A stretch of DNA of 39,273 nucleotides from JALYQB01 sp035640155 (GCA_035640155.1 DASQWR010000185.1:1-39273); one strand, 5' to 3'. Counted from the first letter of the stretch, positions 8,466-16,524 are shown. The notes: generated by a model from the sequence alone, not told the origin. Program-made: numbers and translations.

Positions 8466-9827
8466 GTGGGCAATGTCGATCCGCTGGTCGAGCTGCGGGC
8501 GGTCGAGGCGGAGCTGGACACCCGCTGGCCCGAGACGGTCATCGACCCGTCGCTGCGGCGGATCGCCGCGCTGGTGGACCTGCTCGGCGCGCCGCACCGC
8601 GGGTACCCGGTGCTGCACGTCGCCGGGACCAACGGCAAGACGTCCACCGTGCGGATGATCGACGCGCTGCTGACCCGGGTCGGGCTGCGGGTGGGCCGCT
8701 ACACCAGCCCGCACCTGCAGCGGGCCACCGAACGGATCAGCATCGACGGCTCACCGGTCGGGCCGCAGCGCTACGTGGACTTCTACCGGGACATCGCGCC
8801 GTACGTGTCGCTGGTGGACGGCGGTGGCGACGTCGCGATGAGCAAGTTCGAGGTGCTCACCGGCATGGCGTTCGCCGCGTTCGCGGATGCTCCGGTCGAG
8901 GCCGCGGTGCTGGAGGTGGGCCTGGGCGGGCGGTGGGACGCCACGAACGTGGCGGACGGGCAGGTCGCGGTGGTGACCCCGATCGGGGTGGACCACGTCG
9001 CGTATCTCGGTTCCGAGGTTACCGCCATCGCGGCGGAGAAGGCGGGGATCATCAAGCGGGGGTCGGTCGCAGTGCTCGCCGAGCAGCCACCCGAGATCGC
9101 GCGGGTGCTCGCGCAGCGCTGCATCGCGGTCGATGCAACGGTCGCGCGGGAGGGCATGGAGTTCGGCGTGCTGTCCCGTGACGTCGCCGTCGGCGGTCAG
9201 CAGCTCCGCCTGCAGGGGCTCGGCGGGGTGTACGACGAGTTGTTCCTGCCGCTGCACGGGGCGCACCAGGCCCACAACGCGGTGCTCGCGCTCGCCGCGG
9301 TGGAGGCGTTCTTCGGCGCGGGGACCGACCGGCAGCTCGACCTCGCCTCCGTCCGGGAGGCCTTCGCGGGAGTGACGGCGCCGGGCCGGCTGGAGCGGGT
9401 ACGCACCGCGCCGAGCGTCTTCCTCGACGCCGCGCACAACCCGCACGGCGCCCGGGCGCTGGCGACCGCTCTGCGCGAGGAGTTCACGTTCCGCTGGGTG
9501 GTGCTGGTGGTCGCCGTGATGCGGGACAAGGACGTCCGCGGGATCCTCAGCGAGCTGGAGCCGGTGGCCGACGAGATCATCGTGACGGTGATGTCGTCGC
9601 CGCGCGCGATGGCACTCGACGACCTCGCCGCCGCCGCACGGGAGGTGTTCGGGGACGACCGGCTGCGTGTCGAGGCCCGGCTCGACGACGCGATCGAGGC
9701 GGCGGTGGCCGCCGCCGAGGACGTCGAGAACGGGGACGAGCCACTCTCCGGCGGCGGAGTGGTGATCACGGGTTCGGTGGTCGTGGTGGGGGACTCCCGC
9801 ACCCTGTTCGGCCGGGACCCCTCGTGA
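8466..9827 (+). CDS. folC: Folylpolyglutamate synthase / dihydrofolate synthase
   Basis: Mur-ligase-family enzyme that adds glutamate to dihydropteroate and/or folates. The 453-residue protein has the ATP-binding P-loop GTNGKTS at about 54-60, the TSPHL motif near 80, the catalytic-domain Glu in AVLEVGLGGRWDATN (about 148-162), and the second-domain HNPHG motif near residue 323. The GTG start at 8466 has GGAGG (8452-8456) upstream. It begins four bases after valS and its stop overlaps the next start (GTGA), so the genes are translationally coupled. Confidence 0.95.
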   Translation: MGNVDPLVELRAVEAELDTRWPETVIDPSLRRIAALVDLLGAPHRGYPVLHVAGTNGKTSTVRMIDALLTRVGLRVGRYTSPHLQRATERISIDGSPVGPQRYVDFYRDIAPYVSLVDGGGDVAMSKFEVLTGMAFAAFADAPVEAAVLEVGLGGRWDATNVADGQVAVVTPIGVDHVAYLGSEVTAIAAEKAGIIKRGSVAVLAEQPPEIARVLAQRCIAVDATVAREGMEFGVLSRDVAVGGQQLRLQGLGGVYDELFLPLHGAHQAHNAVLALAAVEAFFGAGTDRQLDLASVREAFAGVTAPGRLERVRTAPSVFLDAAHNPHGARALATALREEFTFRWVVLVVAVMRDKDVRGILSELEPVADEIIVTVMSSPRAMALDDLAAAAREVFGDDRLRVEARLDDAIEAAVAAAEDVENGDEPLSGGGVVITGSVVVVGDSRTLFGRDPS

Positions 9828-10195
9828 CTGCACCGGATCCGTGGCGGGGGCTGCGCGGCGTCTTCGCCGGCACCCTGGTGATGGAGGCGATCGTCGTCGG
9901 CCTTGCCCTGCTGGTGGTGGGTCGGCTCGGAGGCGGGCTGGGCACGGTGGGCGGCTGGTACACGGGGCTGCTCGCACTGGCAATGGTGGTGGCGTCCGGG
10001 CTGCAGCGTCGACCGTGGGGGTTGGGTCTCGCGCTCGCCCTGCAGGTCGCGATGGTGCTGGGCTGGTTCGCGCACCCCGCGCTGGGCGTCGCTGGTCTGT
10101 TCTTCTGCGTCGTGTGGGGCTTTCTCCTGTACTTCCGCCGGACCGTCGCACGGGGGATGGCCGAGGGGACCCTGCCCGCGCAGCAGCGGGACTGA
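9824..10195 (+). CDS. DUF4233 integral membrane protein
   Basis: A 123-residue protein with about four hydrophobic segments (roughly residues 15-34, 42-58, 65-82 and 86-105) and a basic C-terminal tail after LYFRRTVARG. DUF4233 proteins are small actinobacterial membrane proteins almost always found right after folC; their function is not known. The GTG start overlaps the folC stop by four bases. In relatives ndk usually follows directly; here a toxin-antitoxin locus intervenes. Confidence 0.85.
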   Translation: MTAPDPWRGLRGVFAGTLVMEAIVVGLALLVVGRLGGGLGTVGGWYTGLLALAMVVASGLQRRPWGLGLALALQVAMVLGWFAHPALGVAGLFFCVVWGFLLYFRRTVARGMAEGTLPAQQRD

Positions 10196-10264
10196 GCGAT
10201 GTCGTCGAAGGGGATCTTTGACCGGCAGCAGCAGATGCAGCGGATCCTTCGGCGACTCCAAGAC

Positions 10265-10290
10265 GTACTTGATGTACAATCTTCTCGTAC
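10265..10290 (+). promoter_or_regulatory. vapB promoter and likely autoregulatory operator
   Basis: An AT-richer patch holds a near-consensus -10 (TACAAT, 10275-10280) flanked by three GTAC palindrome cores at 10265-10268, 10274-10277 (within TGTACA) and 10287-10290. Antitoxins of this type usually bind repeated palindromes over their own -10, which fits the position. The -35 region is weak. The antitoxin start is at 10310. Confidence 0.5.
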
Positions 10291-10309
10291 TGAGAGTCCA
10301 GGAGGCGGC

Positions 10310-10576
10310 ATGGCGACGAGGGTGCCGGCCAGTGAGTACCGCTCGAACCTGCGCCGATGGCATGAGCGCGTGCGCCAGGGAGAAGACGTCGTGGTCACCG
10401 ACAATGGGGAACCGACGGTGCGGGTGACCACGGCCAAACCAGACGCCTTGCTGATGCGGTTGGAGCAGGAGGGCCTGCTCCGCCGGACATCCGGGCGCCG
10501 GCCCGCAGCCGAGATCGTGTCGGTCCCGTCGAGCGGGGACTCGGCCACTGCGGTATCAGCTGACCGCGACCGGTGA
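10310..10576 (+). CDS. Type II antitoxin, Phd/YefM-like (VapB role)
   Basis: An 88-residue protein starting at the ATG at 10310, preceded by AGGAGG (10299-10304). The N-terminal half resembles the Phd/YefM DNA-binding fold (ATRVPASEYRSNLRRW, then a GEDVVVTDNGEPTVRV-type strand pair, residues 1-40). The rest is charged and probably disordered, as expected for the toxin-wrapping part. A longer reading from 10199 would cross the promoter and is rejected. It overlaps the PIN-domain toxin by four bases (GTGA), the usual coupling. Likely function: neutralises the toxin and represses the operon. Confidence 0.8.
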   Translation: MATRVPASEYRSNLRRWHERVRQGEDVVVTDNGEPTVRVTTAKPDALLMRLEQEGLLRRTSGRRPAAEIVSVPSSGDSATAVSADRDR

Positions 10577-11010
10577 TTGTCGTCCTGGATGCGAGTGCGG
10601 CGGTCAAGCTCGTGCTCGACGAGGTCGGCAGCGAGCAGGTGCGCCAGCTGTGGGACCAGGAGCTGGCGATGCTGGCTCCGAGCATTCTCGCGCCCGAGGT
10701 CGCGGCAGCGATCCAGGCTGCACGCCGCGACGGGCGCGTCGCGCACGTCGACGCCGACATTGCCCACCGCTCGTGGGTGTCGCTGCTCGGGGACGTCGAC
10801 CTGCTCGCCGTCGACGTGACGCTCGCCGGCCGCGCTCGGCAGCTCGCCGCAACCCGTACGGTCCGAGGCATGGACGCCGTATACCTGGCCGTTGCCCTCC
10901 ACCTCGGGGATGCGGGTTCTGCCGGGCTGCTGTCCTTCGACGTTCGGCAGCGGTCAGCGCTCAGGTCTGAGGACGGGATCCACTTGTTGCCGGCCGACGT
11001 CGTCGAATGA
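10573..11010 (+). CDS. vapC: VapC-type toxin, PIN-domain ribonuclease
   Basis: A 145-residue PIN-domain protein. All four acidic metal ligands of the fold are visible: Asp6 (VVLDASA), Glu42 (APEVAAA), Asp101 (GMDAVYLA) and Asp123 (LSFDVRQ). VapC toxins are Mg-dependent ribonucleases, often cutting tRNA or rRNA; the target here cannot be told from sequence. The GTG start overlaps the antitoxin stop. Nothing suggests inactivation, so this pair looks functional. It is inserted between the DUF4233 gene and ndk. Confidence 0.88.
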   Translation: MIVVLDASAAVKLVLDEVGSEQVRQLWDQELAMLAPSILAPEVAAAIQAARRDGRVAHVDADIAHRSWVSLLGDVDLLAVDVTLAGRARQLAATRTVRGMDAVYLAVALHLGDAGSAGLLSFDVRQRSALRSEDGIHLLPADVVE

Positions 11011-11104
11011 TTGCGCCTCGAGTCAAGGAGTCAAGGGGGTCCAACGGTCAGCCTCGGCAAGCCGCGCACCGCACAACGAGCAGAACAGATGCTTCTCGTC
11101 GCGC

Positions 11105-11385
11105 AGCTACCAGACCGTCGAGGAGGTCGACATTGCGTTGGACGGCGCGGTCTTCCTGCGGGCGGAGGTTCCCTGGCCGGCCGCCTTCCTGGCCGGGCGC
11201 TGCCATGTGAAGTACCGCCGTCGCGGCGGCGCACGGATCAGGACGCTGCCGGATTTCCTCATCGGAGCGCATGCCGCGGTGCTCGGACTGCGGCTGCTCA
11301 CTCGCGACGCTGCACGCTACCGCACCTACTTCCGACCGTGGAGCTCATCGCGCCTCCCGACGGCGCCCGTCGCGGCGTCACCTAA
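11105..11385 (+). pseudogene. Truncated, frameshifted second vapC-like PIN gene
   Basis: From about 11105 one frame reads a typical C-terminal half of another PIN subfamily: VPWPAAFLAG, YRRRGGAR, LPDFLIGAHAAVLG, LLTRDAARYRTYF. At 11332-11335 the frame breaks, and the expected PTVELIAP ending continues in the next frame to the TAA at 11383-11385. A single missing C explains the break. The N-terminal half with the first catalytic Asp is absent, so no active enzyme can be made. It lies directly after the intact vapBC pair but belongs to a different PIN subgroup, so it is not a simple duplicate. The ndk promoter candidate TAAGCT (11383-11388) overlaps its end. Confidence 0.75.
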
Positions 11386-11429
11386 GCTGCCGCCGGCACC
11401 CGATTCCGGCACGAGGAGAACGAGCAGTC

Positions 11430-11840
11430 GTGAGCGAGCGCACCCTGGTCCTGGTCAAGCCCGACGGGGTTGCCCGCGGCCTGGTCGGCGAGGTCATCGC
11501 CCGGATCGAGCGCAAGGGACTGCGGCTCGTCGCGCTGGAGCTGCGCACCGTGGCGCGCCAGGTGGCCGAGCAGCACTACGACGAGCACGCCGAGAAGCCC
11601 TTCTTCGGTGACCTGCTCGAGTTCATCACCTCCGGCCCGGTCGTCGCAGCGGTCGTCGAGGGGGAGCGGGCGATCTCCGCGTTCCGCCAGCTCGCCGGCG
11701 GCACCGACCCGGTGGACAAGGCCACCCCGGGCTCGATCCGCGGCGACTTCGCGCTGGAGACCCAGTTCAACCTGGTGCACGGGTCAGACTCGCAGGACTC
11801 CGCCAAGCGCGAGATCGCTCTCTGGTTCCCCCAGCTCTGA
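11430..11840 (+). CDS. ndk: Nucleoside-diphosphate kinase
   Basis: Transfers the gamma phosphate of ATP to NDPs and keeps (d)NTP pools balanced. From the GTG at 11430 the protein has 136 residues, the usual size. The N-terminal strand TLVLVKPDGVARG is diagnostic and the phosphorylated His is His117 in NLVHGSDS. GAGGAG (11413-11418) is the ribosome binding site. The open frame extends upstream to 11271, but that part overlaps the vapC remnant and is not coding. A TAAGCT hexamer at 11383-11388 could be its -10. Confidence 0.96.
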   Translation: MSERTLVLVKPDGVARGLVGEVIARIERKGLRLVALELRTVARQVAEQHYDEHAEKPFFGDLLEFITSGPVVAAVVEGERAISAFRQLAGGTDPVDKATPGSIRGDFALETQFNLVHGSDSQDSAKREIALWFPQL

Positions 11841-11861
11841 CCCTTACCGCTCTGACCGTCA

Positions 11862-11880
11862 CCTCGGGCGTGATCCGAGG
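11862..11880 (+). terminator. Short hairpin after ndk
   Basis: CCTCGG (11862-11867) pairs perfectly with CCGAGG (11875-11880) around a 7-base loop, 22 bp after the ndk stop. There is no T-run; it could end ndk transcription weakly or be incidental, as it also lies just upstream of the next -10. Confidence 0.3.
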
Positions 11881-11890
11881 AACCGCCCTC

Positions 11891-11896
11891 TACCCT
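11891..11896 (+). promoter_or_regulatory. -10 hexamer of a leaderless-type promoter (radical SAM gene)
   Basis: TACCCT followed by six bases and then the ATG at 11903, with no ribosome binding site between. This supports ATG 11903 over the in-frame upstream start at 11870. Confidence 0.5.
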
Positions 11897-11902
11897 GGGG
11901 CC

Positions 11903-13864
11903 ATGGCGGTCGAGTCGGTCTACCCCCAGCTGGAGGCCCTGCTGCCCCGGGTGTCCAAGCCCGTGCAGTACGTCGGGGGCGAGCTCAACGCCACCGTGAA
12001 GGACTGGGACACCACGACCGTGCGGTGGGCGCTGATGTACCCCGACGCCTACGAGGTGGGGCTGCCGAACCAGGGTGTCATGATCCTCTACGAGGTGCTC
12101 AACGAGCAGCCCGACGTGCTCGCCGAGCGAACCTACGCGGTATGGCCCGACCTCGAGGTGCTGATGCGCGAGCACGGCGTCCCGCAGTTCACGGTGGAGG
12201 CGCACCATCCGGTGGGTGCGTTCGACCTGCTGGGCGTCTCCTTCGCCACCGAGCTGGGCTACACCAACCTGCTCACCGCGCTGGACCTCGCCGGGATCCC
12301 GCTGCGCTCGGTGGACCGCGGGGACACCCATCCCGTCGTCATCGCCGGTGGCCACGCGGCGTTCAACCCCGAACCGATCGCGGACTTTCTCGACGCCGCG
12401 GTGCTCGGCGACGGTGAGGAAGCCGTCCTGGAGATCACCGGGGTCGTCCGGGAGTGGAAGGCGGTGGGCTGTCCCGGTGGACGCGACGAGCTGCTCGGCC
12501 GGCTGGCGGAGGTCGACGGGGTCTACCTGCCGCGGTGCTACGACGTGGCGTACCTCCCCGACGGCCGCATCGACCGGGTGGTGCCGAACGTCGAGGGCAT
12601 TCCCGAGCGGGTGTTCAAGCGCACCACCATGGACCTCGACGAGTGGGCCTACCCCAAGCAGCCGCTGGTGCCGGTCGCCGAGAGCGTGCACGAGCGGATG
12701 AGCGTGGAGATCTTCCGCGGGTGCACCCGGGGCTGCCGGTTCTGCCAGGCCGGGATGATCACCCGTCCGGTGCGGGAGCGCTCGCTCGCCGGCATCGGGG
12801 AGATGGTCCAGCGCGGCCTGGAGGCGAGCGGCTACTCCGAGGTCGGGCTGCTGTCACTGTCCTCAGCGGACCACTCCGAGATCGCGGAGATCACCAAGGG
12901 GCTCGCAGACCGCTACGAGGGCAGCGGCACCTCGCTGTCTCTTCCCTCGACCCGGGTGGACGCCTTCAACGTCGACCTGGCCAACGAGATATCCCGCAAC
13001 GGCCGCCGCTCCGGTCTCACCTTCGCCCCTGAGGGTGGCTCGGAGCGGATCCGGCGTGTGATCAACAAGATGGTGTCCGAGGAGGACCTGATCCGCACCG
13101 TCGCCACCGCGTACGGTGCGGGATGGCGCCAGGTGAAGCTGTACTTCATGTGTGGCTTGCCCACCGAGACCGACGAGGACGTGCTGGAGATCGCGCACCT
13201 GGCGCGCGGCGTCATCCGGGCCGGCCGGGAGGCCAGCGTGCAGCGGGACATCCGCTGCACGGTCTCGGTCGGGGCATTCGTGCCCAAGCCGCACACCCCG
13301 TTCCAGTGGGCCGCGCAGGAGCACCCCGACGTGGTGGACGGCCGGCTGCGCCGGCTCCGTGCCGAGATCAATGCCGACGGACGCAGTCGGCAGCAGATCG
13401 GCATGCGCTATCACGACGGCAAACCCGCGCTGATCGAGGGTCTGCTGTCGCGGGGTGACCGTCGGGTCGGCCAGGTCATCGAGCGGGTCTGGCGCGAGGG
13501 CGGCCGATTCGACGGCTGGGGGGAGTACTTCTCCTACCAGCGGTGGGTCGCCGCCTGTGCGGCGGAGCTCGAGCCGCTCGGGGTGTCGCTGGCGTGGTTC
13601 ACCACCCGGGAGCGCGACCATGACGAGGTCCTGCCGTGGGACCACCTGGACTCCGGGTTGGACAAGGACTGGCTCTGGGCCGACTGGGAGGACGCCCTCG
13701 ACGGCCGCGAGCAGGACGACTGCCGCTGGACGCCCTGCTTCGACTGCGGAGTGTGCCCGTCGATGGGCACCGACATCCAGACCGGTCCGAGCGGGCGCCC
13801 GCTGCTGCCGATCGCCCCGGTCGGCCCCGGCAGCCCGCTGCGCAACCCGGCATTCAGCGGATGA
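11903..13864 (+). CDS. TIGR03960-family B12-binding-type radical SAM protein
   Basis: A 653-residue radical SAM enzyme. The iron-sulfur motif is C274-x3-C278-x2-C281 (RGCTRGCRFCQAG), preceded by a cobalamin-binding-like Rossmann region (about residues 45-200, with LGVSFATELGY and VVIAGGHAAFNPEP), and followed by the radical SAM barrel and a Cys-containing tail (CFDCGVCPSMG near the end). This family is widespread and usually neighbours a TIGR03936/DUF2344 protein and rne; the reaction is not established, though RNA modification has been suspected from context. The start is chosen at ATG 11903 because of the leaderless-type promoter. The stop lies inside a 17-bp tandem repeat. Confidence 0.88.
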   Translation: MAVESVYPQLEALLPRVSKPVQYVGGELNATVKDWDTTTVRWALMYPDAYEVGLPNQGVMILYEVLNEQPDVLAERTYAVWPDLEVLMREHGVPQFTVEAHHPVGAFDLLGVSFATELGYTNLLTALDLAGIPLRSVDRGDTHPVVIAGGHAAFNPEPIADFLDAAVLGDGEEAVLEITGVVREWKAVGCPGGRDELLGRLAEVDGVYLPRCYDVAYLPDGRIDRVVPNVEGIPERVFKRTTMDLDEWAYPKQPLVPVAESVHERMSVEIFRGCTRGCRFCQAGMITRPVRERSLAGIGEMVQRGLEASGYSEVGLLSLSSADHSEIAEITKGLADRYEGSGTSLSLPSTRVDAFNVDLANEISRNGRRSGLTFAPEGGSERIRRVINKMVSEEDLIRTVATAYGAGWRQVKLYFMCGLPTETDEDVLEIAHLARGVIRAGREASVQRDIRCTVSVGAFVPKPHTPFQWAAQEHPDVVDGRLRRLRAEINADGRSRQQIGMRYHDGKPALIEGLLSRGDRRVGQVIERVWREGGRFDGWGEYFSYQRWVAACAAELEPLGVSLAWFTTRERDHDEVLPWDHLDSGLDKDWLWADWEDALDGREQDDCRWTPCFDCGVCPSMGTDIQTGPSGRPLLPIAPVGPGSPLRNPAFSG

Positions 13865-13892
13865 CTGCGTTCAACGGATGACTGCGTTCAAC
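13859..13892. repeat. 17-bp tandem repeat (2 exact copies) at a convergent gene end
   Basis: Two identical 17-base units occupy 13859-13875 and 13876-13892, with a third decayed copy starting at 13893. The repeat holds the stop of the radical SAM gene (plus strand) and the stop of the subtilase gene (minus strand). Confidence 0.85.
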
Positions 13893-15435
13893 GGGTGACG
13901 GCGTCCAGCGCGTCGACGAGACCGTGGCCGTAGAACCCGTCCCCGGTGCACCCGACGTCGGACCGCGCGGCACTGTCCGAGGTGATGTCGCGGTCCGGGT
14001 CGTCACCGGTCGGGCAGGGCAGCGGATCCGCGTCGTCGGTGAGCAGCGTGGCGAGCTGCTCCGGACCCGCGTCGGGGTGGGTCGACGCGAGCAGCGCGGC
14101 CACCCCGGCCGCGTGCGGCGCGGCCATCGACGTCCCACAGGCGTATCCGTAGCCGTTCGGGATCGTGGAGAGCACGCAGCCGCTGGAGGAGACCCCCGGT
14201 GGCTGTGCCGGGTCGCCGCCGGGGCCCGTCACGTCCACCACGTCGGACCCGTAGGAGCTGTAGCTCGGCCTCAACCGCTGCGAGCCGACAGCCGAGACGG
14301 CGGTGACCCCGGTCAGCTCGGCGGGCAGCACGTCACAGTCGTCGTCGACCGGACGCGGCCGTGGCACCGGGGTGTTGTCGGGACTGCGCACGTCCTGCAC
14401 CGGGTTCGCGAGATCCGTGCCCTCGTTGCCTACCGCGGCGACGTGGAACACGCCCGCCCGGGTCGCGAACTGTACCGCCCGCCGCACCGCCTCGTGCGCC
14501 ACCGCCTGACCGGGCTCGTCAGAACAGGTGAAGAGCCACGGATCGACGAAGTAACTCGAGTTGGTCACCCGCATGTGCTGCTGCGCCGCCCACATGAAGC
14601 CGCACACCACGTACTCGGGGTAGATGAAGCCTTCGTCATCGACCACCTTGACCGCCGCGATCCGCACCCCGGGAGCGACCCCGGTGACGCCTCGGCCGTC
14701 GTCGGCCGCCGCAATCGTGCCCGCGACGTGGGTGCCGTGGACCGAGCCGGTGGGGGCCCATGCGGAGGGCGAGTGGTCCGCACGACCGGACAGGCAGCCC
14801 GCTGAGCGGCCCGGGTCCAGGGCGGCGACGAGGTCGGGATGCGCCGGGTCGACGCCCGAGTCGAGCACGCCGACCACCACGTTGCGACTGCCGGGTTCGA
14901 CCTCACGTGCCTCCGGTGCCCGGATGAGCGCCATGTCCCACTGCTCTTCGTTGCGGTCGGTCGAGGCCATCACCCGCGGATCGGAGGTGCGCGCCCCGGC
15001 CCATCCTCGGACGGGCGAGCTCGCCCCGATGACGGGGACCGCCCGGATGTCGTGCCCGGGCGGCGCTTCGGACTTGGATGGCGCGTCGGACTCGGGTAGT
15101 GCTTCGGACTGGGCGCTGTACGCCCGCTCTGGGCCGACCCGGTCACCGAAGGCCGGGTGGGTCGAGGTGGCGACCGCCACCCCGATCTCCCGGTAGTAGG
15201 CGGCGATGGCGCCGCAGGAAGCGCCGACGTCCGCGGCGGCAGCCCGCCCGGAGGTGCCGGGAGGGAACAGCACCACGTAACGCAGCGTCACCCCGTCCGG
15301 CGAGCAGCCGGATGAGCTTGGAACGACCAGCACCGGGATCGGCACCGCTGGCGCCGAGGACGCGAGGGGGGCCACCGCTGCCGTGAGGATTGCCGCCGCC
15401 AGTGCCGCGACCCGCTGCGGGGGGCGCAGGGACAC
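13888..15435 (-). CDS. Secreted S8 (subtilisin-family) serine protease
   Basis: A 515-residue secreted subtilase. The start is taken as the GTG at 15435, which has GGGAGG just upstream and begins a clear signal peptide (basic start, hydrophobic core about 9-24, Ala-rich cleavage zone near 26-30). The longer open frame to 15678 lacks that logic. The catalytic triad is Asp192 (VLDSGVD), His236 (HGTHVAG) and Ser436 (CGTSMAAPHAAG), with Asn292 as likely oxyanion residue. Residues 40-180 form a propeptide-like region with a short Ser/Glu/Pro-rich linker. No sorting signal or C-terminal membrane anchor is seen, so it is probably released. It is convergent with the radical SAM gene and divergent from the DUF2344 gene, and separates those two usual neighbours. 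Confidence 0.9.
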   Translation of the reverse strand: MSLRPPQRVAALAAAILTAAVAPLASSAPAVPIPVLVVPSSSGCSPDGVTLRYVVLFPPGTSGRAAAADVGASCGAIAAYYREIGVAVATSTHPAFGDRVGPERAYSAQSEALPESDAPSKSEAPPGHDIRAVPVIGASSPVRGWAGARTSDPRVMASTDRNEEQWDMALIRAPEAREVEPGSRNVVVGVLDSGVDPAHPDLVAALDPGRSAGCLSGRADHSPSAWAPTGSVHGTHVAGTIAAADDGRGVTGVAPGVRIAAVKVVDDEGFIYPEYVVCGFMWAAQQHMRVTNSSYFVDPWLFTCSDEPGQAVAHEAVRRAVQFATRAGVFHVAAVGNEGTDLANPVQDVRSPDNTPVPRPRPVDDDCDVLPAELTGVTAVSAVGSQRLRPSYSSYGSDVVDVTGPGGDPAQPPGVSSSGCVLSTIPNGYGYACGTSMAAPHAAGVAALLASTHPDAGPEQLATLLTDDADPLPCPTGDDPDRDITSDSAARSDVGCTGDGFYGHGLVDALDAVTR

Positions 15436-15616
15436 GCGGCCTCCCGAATGGACGGGGCACTGGCGCCCGCGAACAGATCGCCGTGACCGTAGTGAGACCT
15501 CGGCCGGGTGACAAGTCGGGGTGCCCCGGTACGGTCGGCATCGAGCAGCACCGAGAGACCTCCAGCACCGGCCCCCGTAGTACTGACCACAGCAGGACTC
15601 AGCCGGAGGAGCGACG

Positions 15617-16465
15617 CTGAACGAGCATCCCGCCCGATCCCAGCACCCGCCCAACCCGTCCGCTCCGCCAGCGTGCAAGCTCCGGCTGCGCTACGCCAAG
15701 CGGGGGAAGCTGCGGTTCATGTCGCACCGCGATGTGGCGCGGGCTGTCGAGCGGGGGTTGCGCCGGGCAGGGCTGCCGATGGCGTACTCGCAGGGGTTCA
15801 ACCCCCACCCGAAGATCTCATGGGTGGGCGCCGCGCCCACTGGCTGCGCCAGCGAGGCCGAGTACGTCGAGCTCCAGCTCGTGGAACCGGTGGACCCGGA
15901 GCTCGCCCGCCGTGAGCTCGACGCTGCGCTACCCGAGGGCCTCGCCGTGCTCGAGGCCGTGCTCGCCGGTCCGGGGAGCCTCACCGAACGCATCGATGCG
16001 AGCGAGTGGCACATCGAGCTGGCGGGAGTGCCAGTCGAAGCGCTCCGGGCAGCGGCGGGTGCGCTCCTGGCAGCTCCGCAGGTGCAGGTGGAGCGGATGA
16101 CGAAGGACGGCCTACGGGTGCTCGACGCGAGGGCGGCGCTGGTGTCCCTGCGGACCTACCCACATCCGGTCGTGTCGCCGAGGACCGGGCAGCTCACCGA
16201 GTGTGGGATACTTGTCGCGGTGGTGCGGCAGGTAGGTCCTGCGGTACGACCCGACGACGTCCTGAGTGCGCTCGGCGTCATCGCTGGACTCCGGCCACCG
16301 GTACCCGCGAAGGTAACCCGGATGGCGCAGGGCAGGCTCGACGACGACGGGGATCTCGTCGACCCGCTCGACCGGGACCGGAAGCCCGACGGCTCCCGTC
16401 CGGAGGGGTCCGGCGACGACGCGCTGCGGTTGCATCCGGACGACGTCGCGGGACACGCCGGTTGA
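15617..16465 (+). CDS. TIGR03936/DUF2344 radical SAM-associated protein, probable CTG start
   Basis: Partner family of TIGR03960 radical SAM proteins; function unknown. The conserved N-terminus (LRLRYAKRGKLRFMSHRD, then AYSQGFNPHPKISW) begins well before the first in-frame ATG (15719), so that start would remove conserved residues. The frame is closed by a TGA near 15587, and between it and 15719 there is no in-frame ATG, GTG or TTG. A strong GGAGGA (15605-15610) lies six bases before an in-frame CTG at 15617, giving a 282-residue product; CTG is therefore the best start, unless there is a base error. The first 16 residues are Pro/Ser-rich and variable. rne follows after 123 bp. Confidence 0.8.
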   Translation: MNEHPARSQHPPNPSAPPACKLRLRYAKRGKLRFMSHRDVARAVERGLRRAGLPMAYSQGFNPHPKISWVGAAPTGCASEAEYVELQLVEPVDPELARRELDAALPEGLAVLEAVLAGPGSLTERIDASEWHIELAGVPVEALRAAAGALLAAPQVQVERMTKDGLRVLDARAALVSLRTYPHPVVSPRTGQLTECGILVAVVRQVGPAVRPDDVLSALGVIAGLRPPVPAKVTRMAQGRLDDDGDLVDPLDRDRKPDGSRPEGSGDDALRLHPDDVAGHAG

Positions 16466-16502
16466 GCTCCCGGGATACGGGACCGACCGGCGGACAGGAT
16501 TG

Positions 16503-16524
16503 CCGCCACCTGACTCGGTGGCGG
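16503..16524 (+). promoter_or_regulatory. Hairpin in the leader before rne
   Basis: A perfect 8-bp stem (16503-16510 with 16517-16524) with a 6-base loop, 38 bp after the DUF2344 stop and 64 bp before the rne start. There is no T-run. It may terminate the upstream gene or be a 5' leader structure of rne; RNase E genes in other bacteria are autoregulated through leader hairpins, but no homology to those can be claimed. Confidence 0.4.

Noticed and set aside
5555..8647. A 1030-codon open frame on the minus strand opposite valS
   Set aside because: It is a GC-bias shadow: valS on the plus strand has full motifs, and the antisense translation is His/Arg/Gly/Pro-rich with no domain.
10199..10309. 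Upstream in-frame extension of the antitoxin (ATG 10199)
   Set aside because: It would cover the -10 hexamer and operator-like repeats, and the ATG at 10310 has a perfect AGGAGG.
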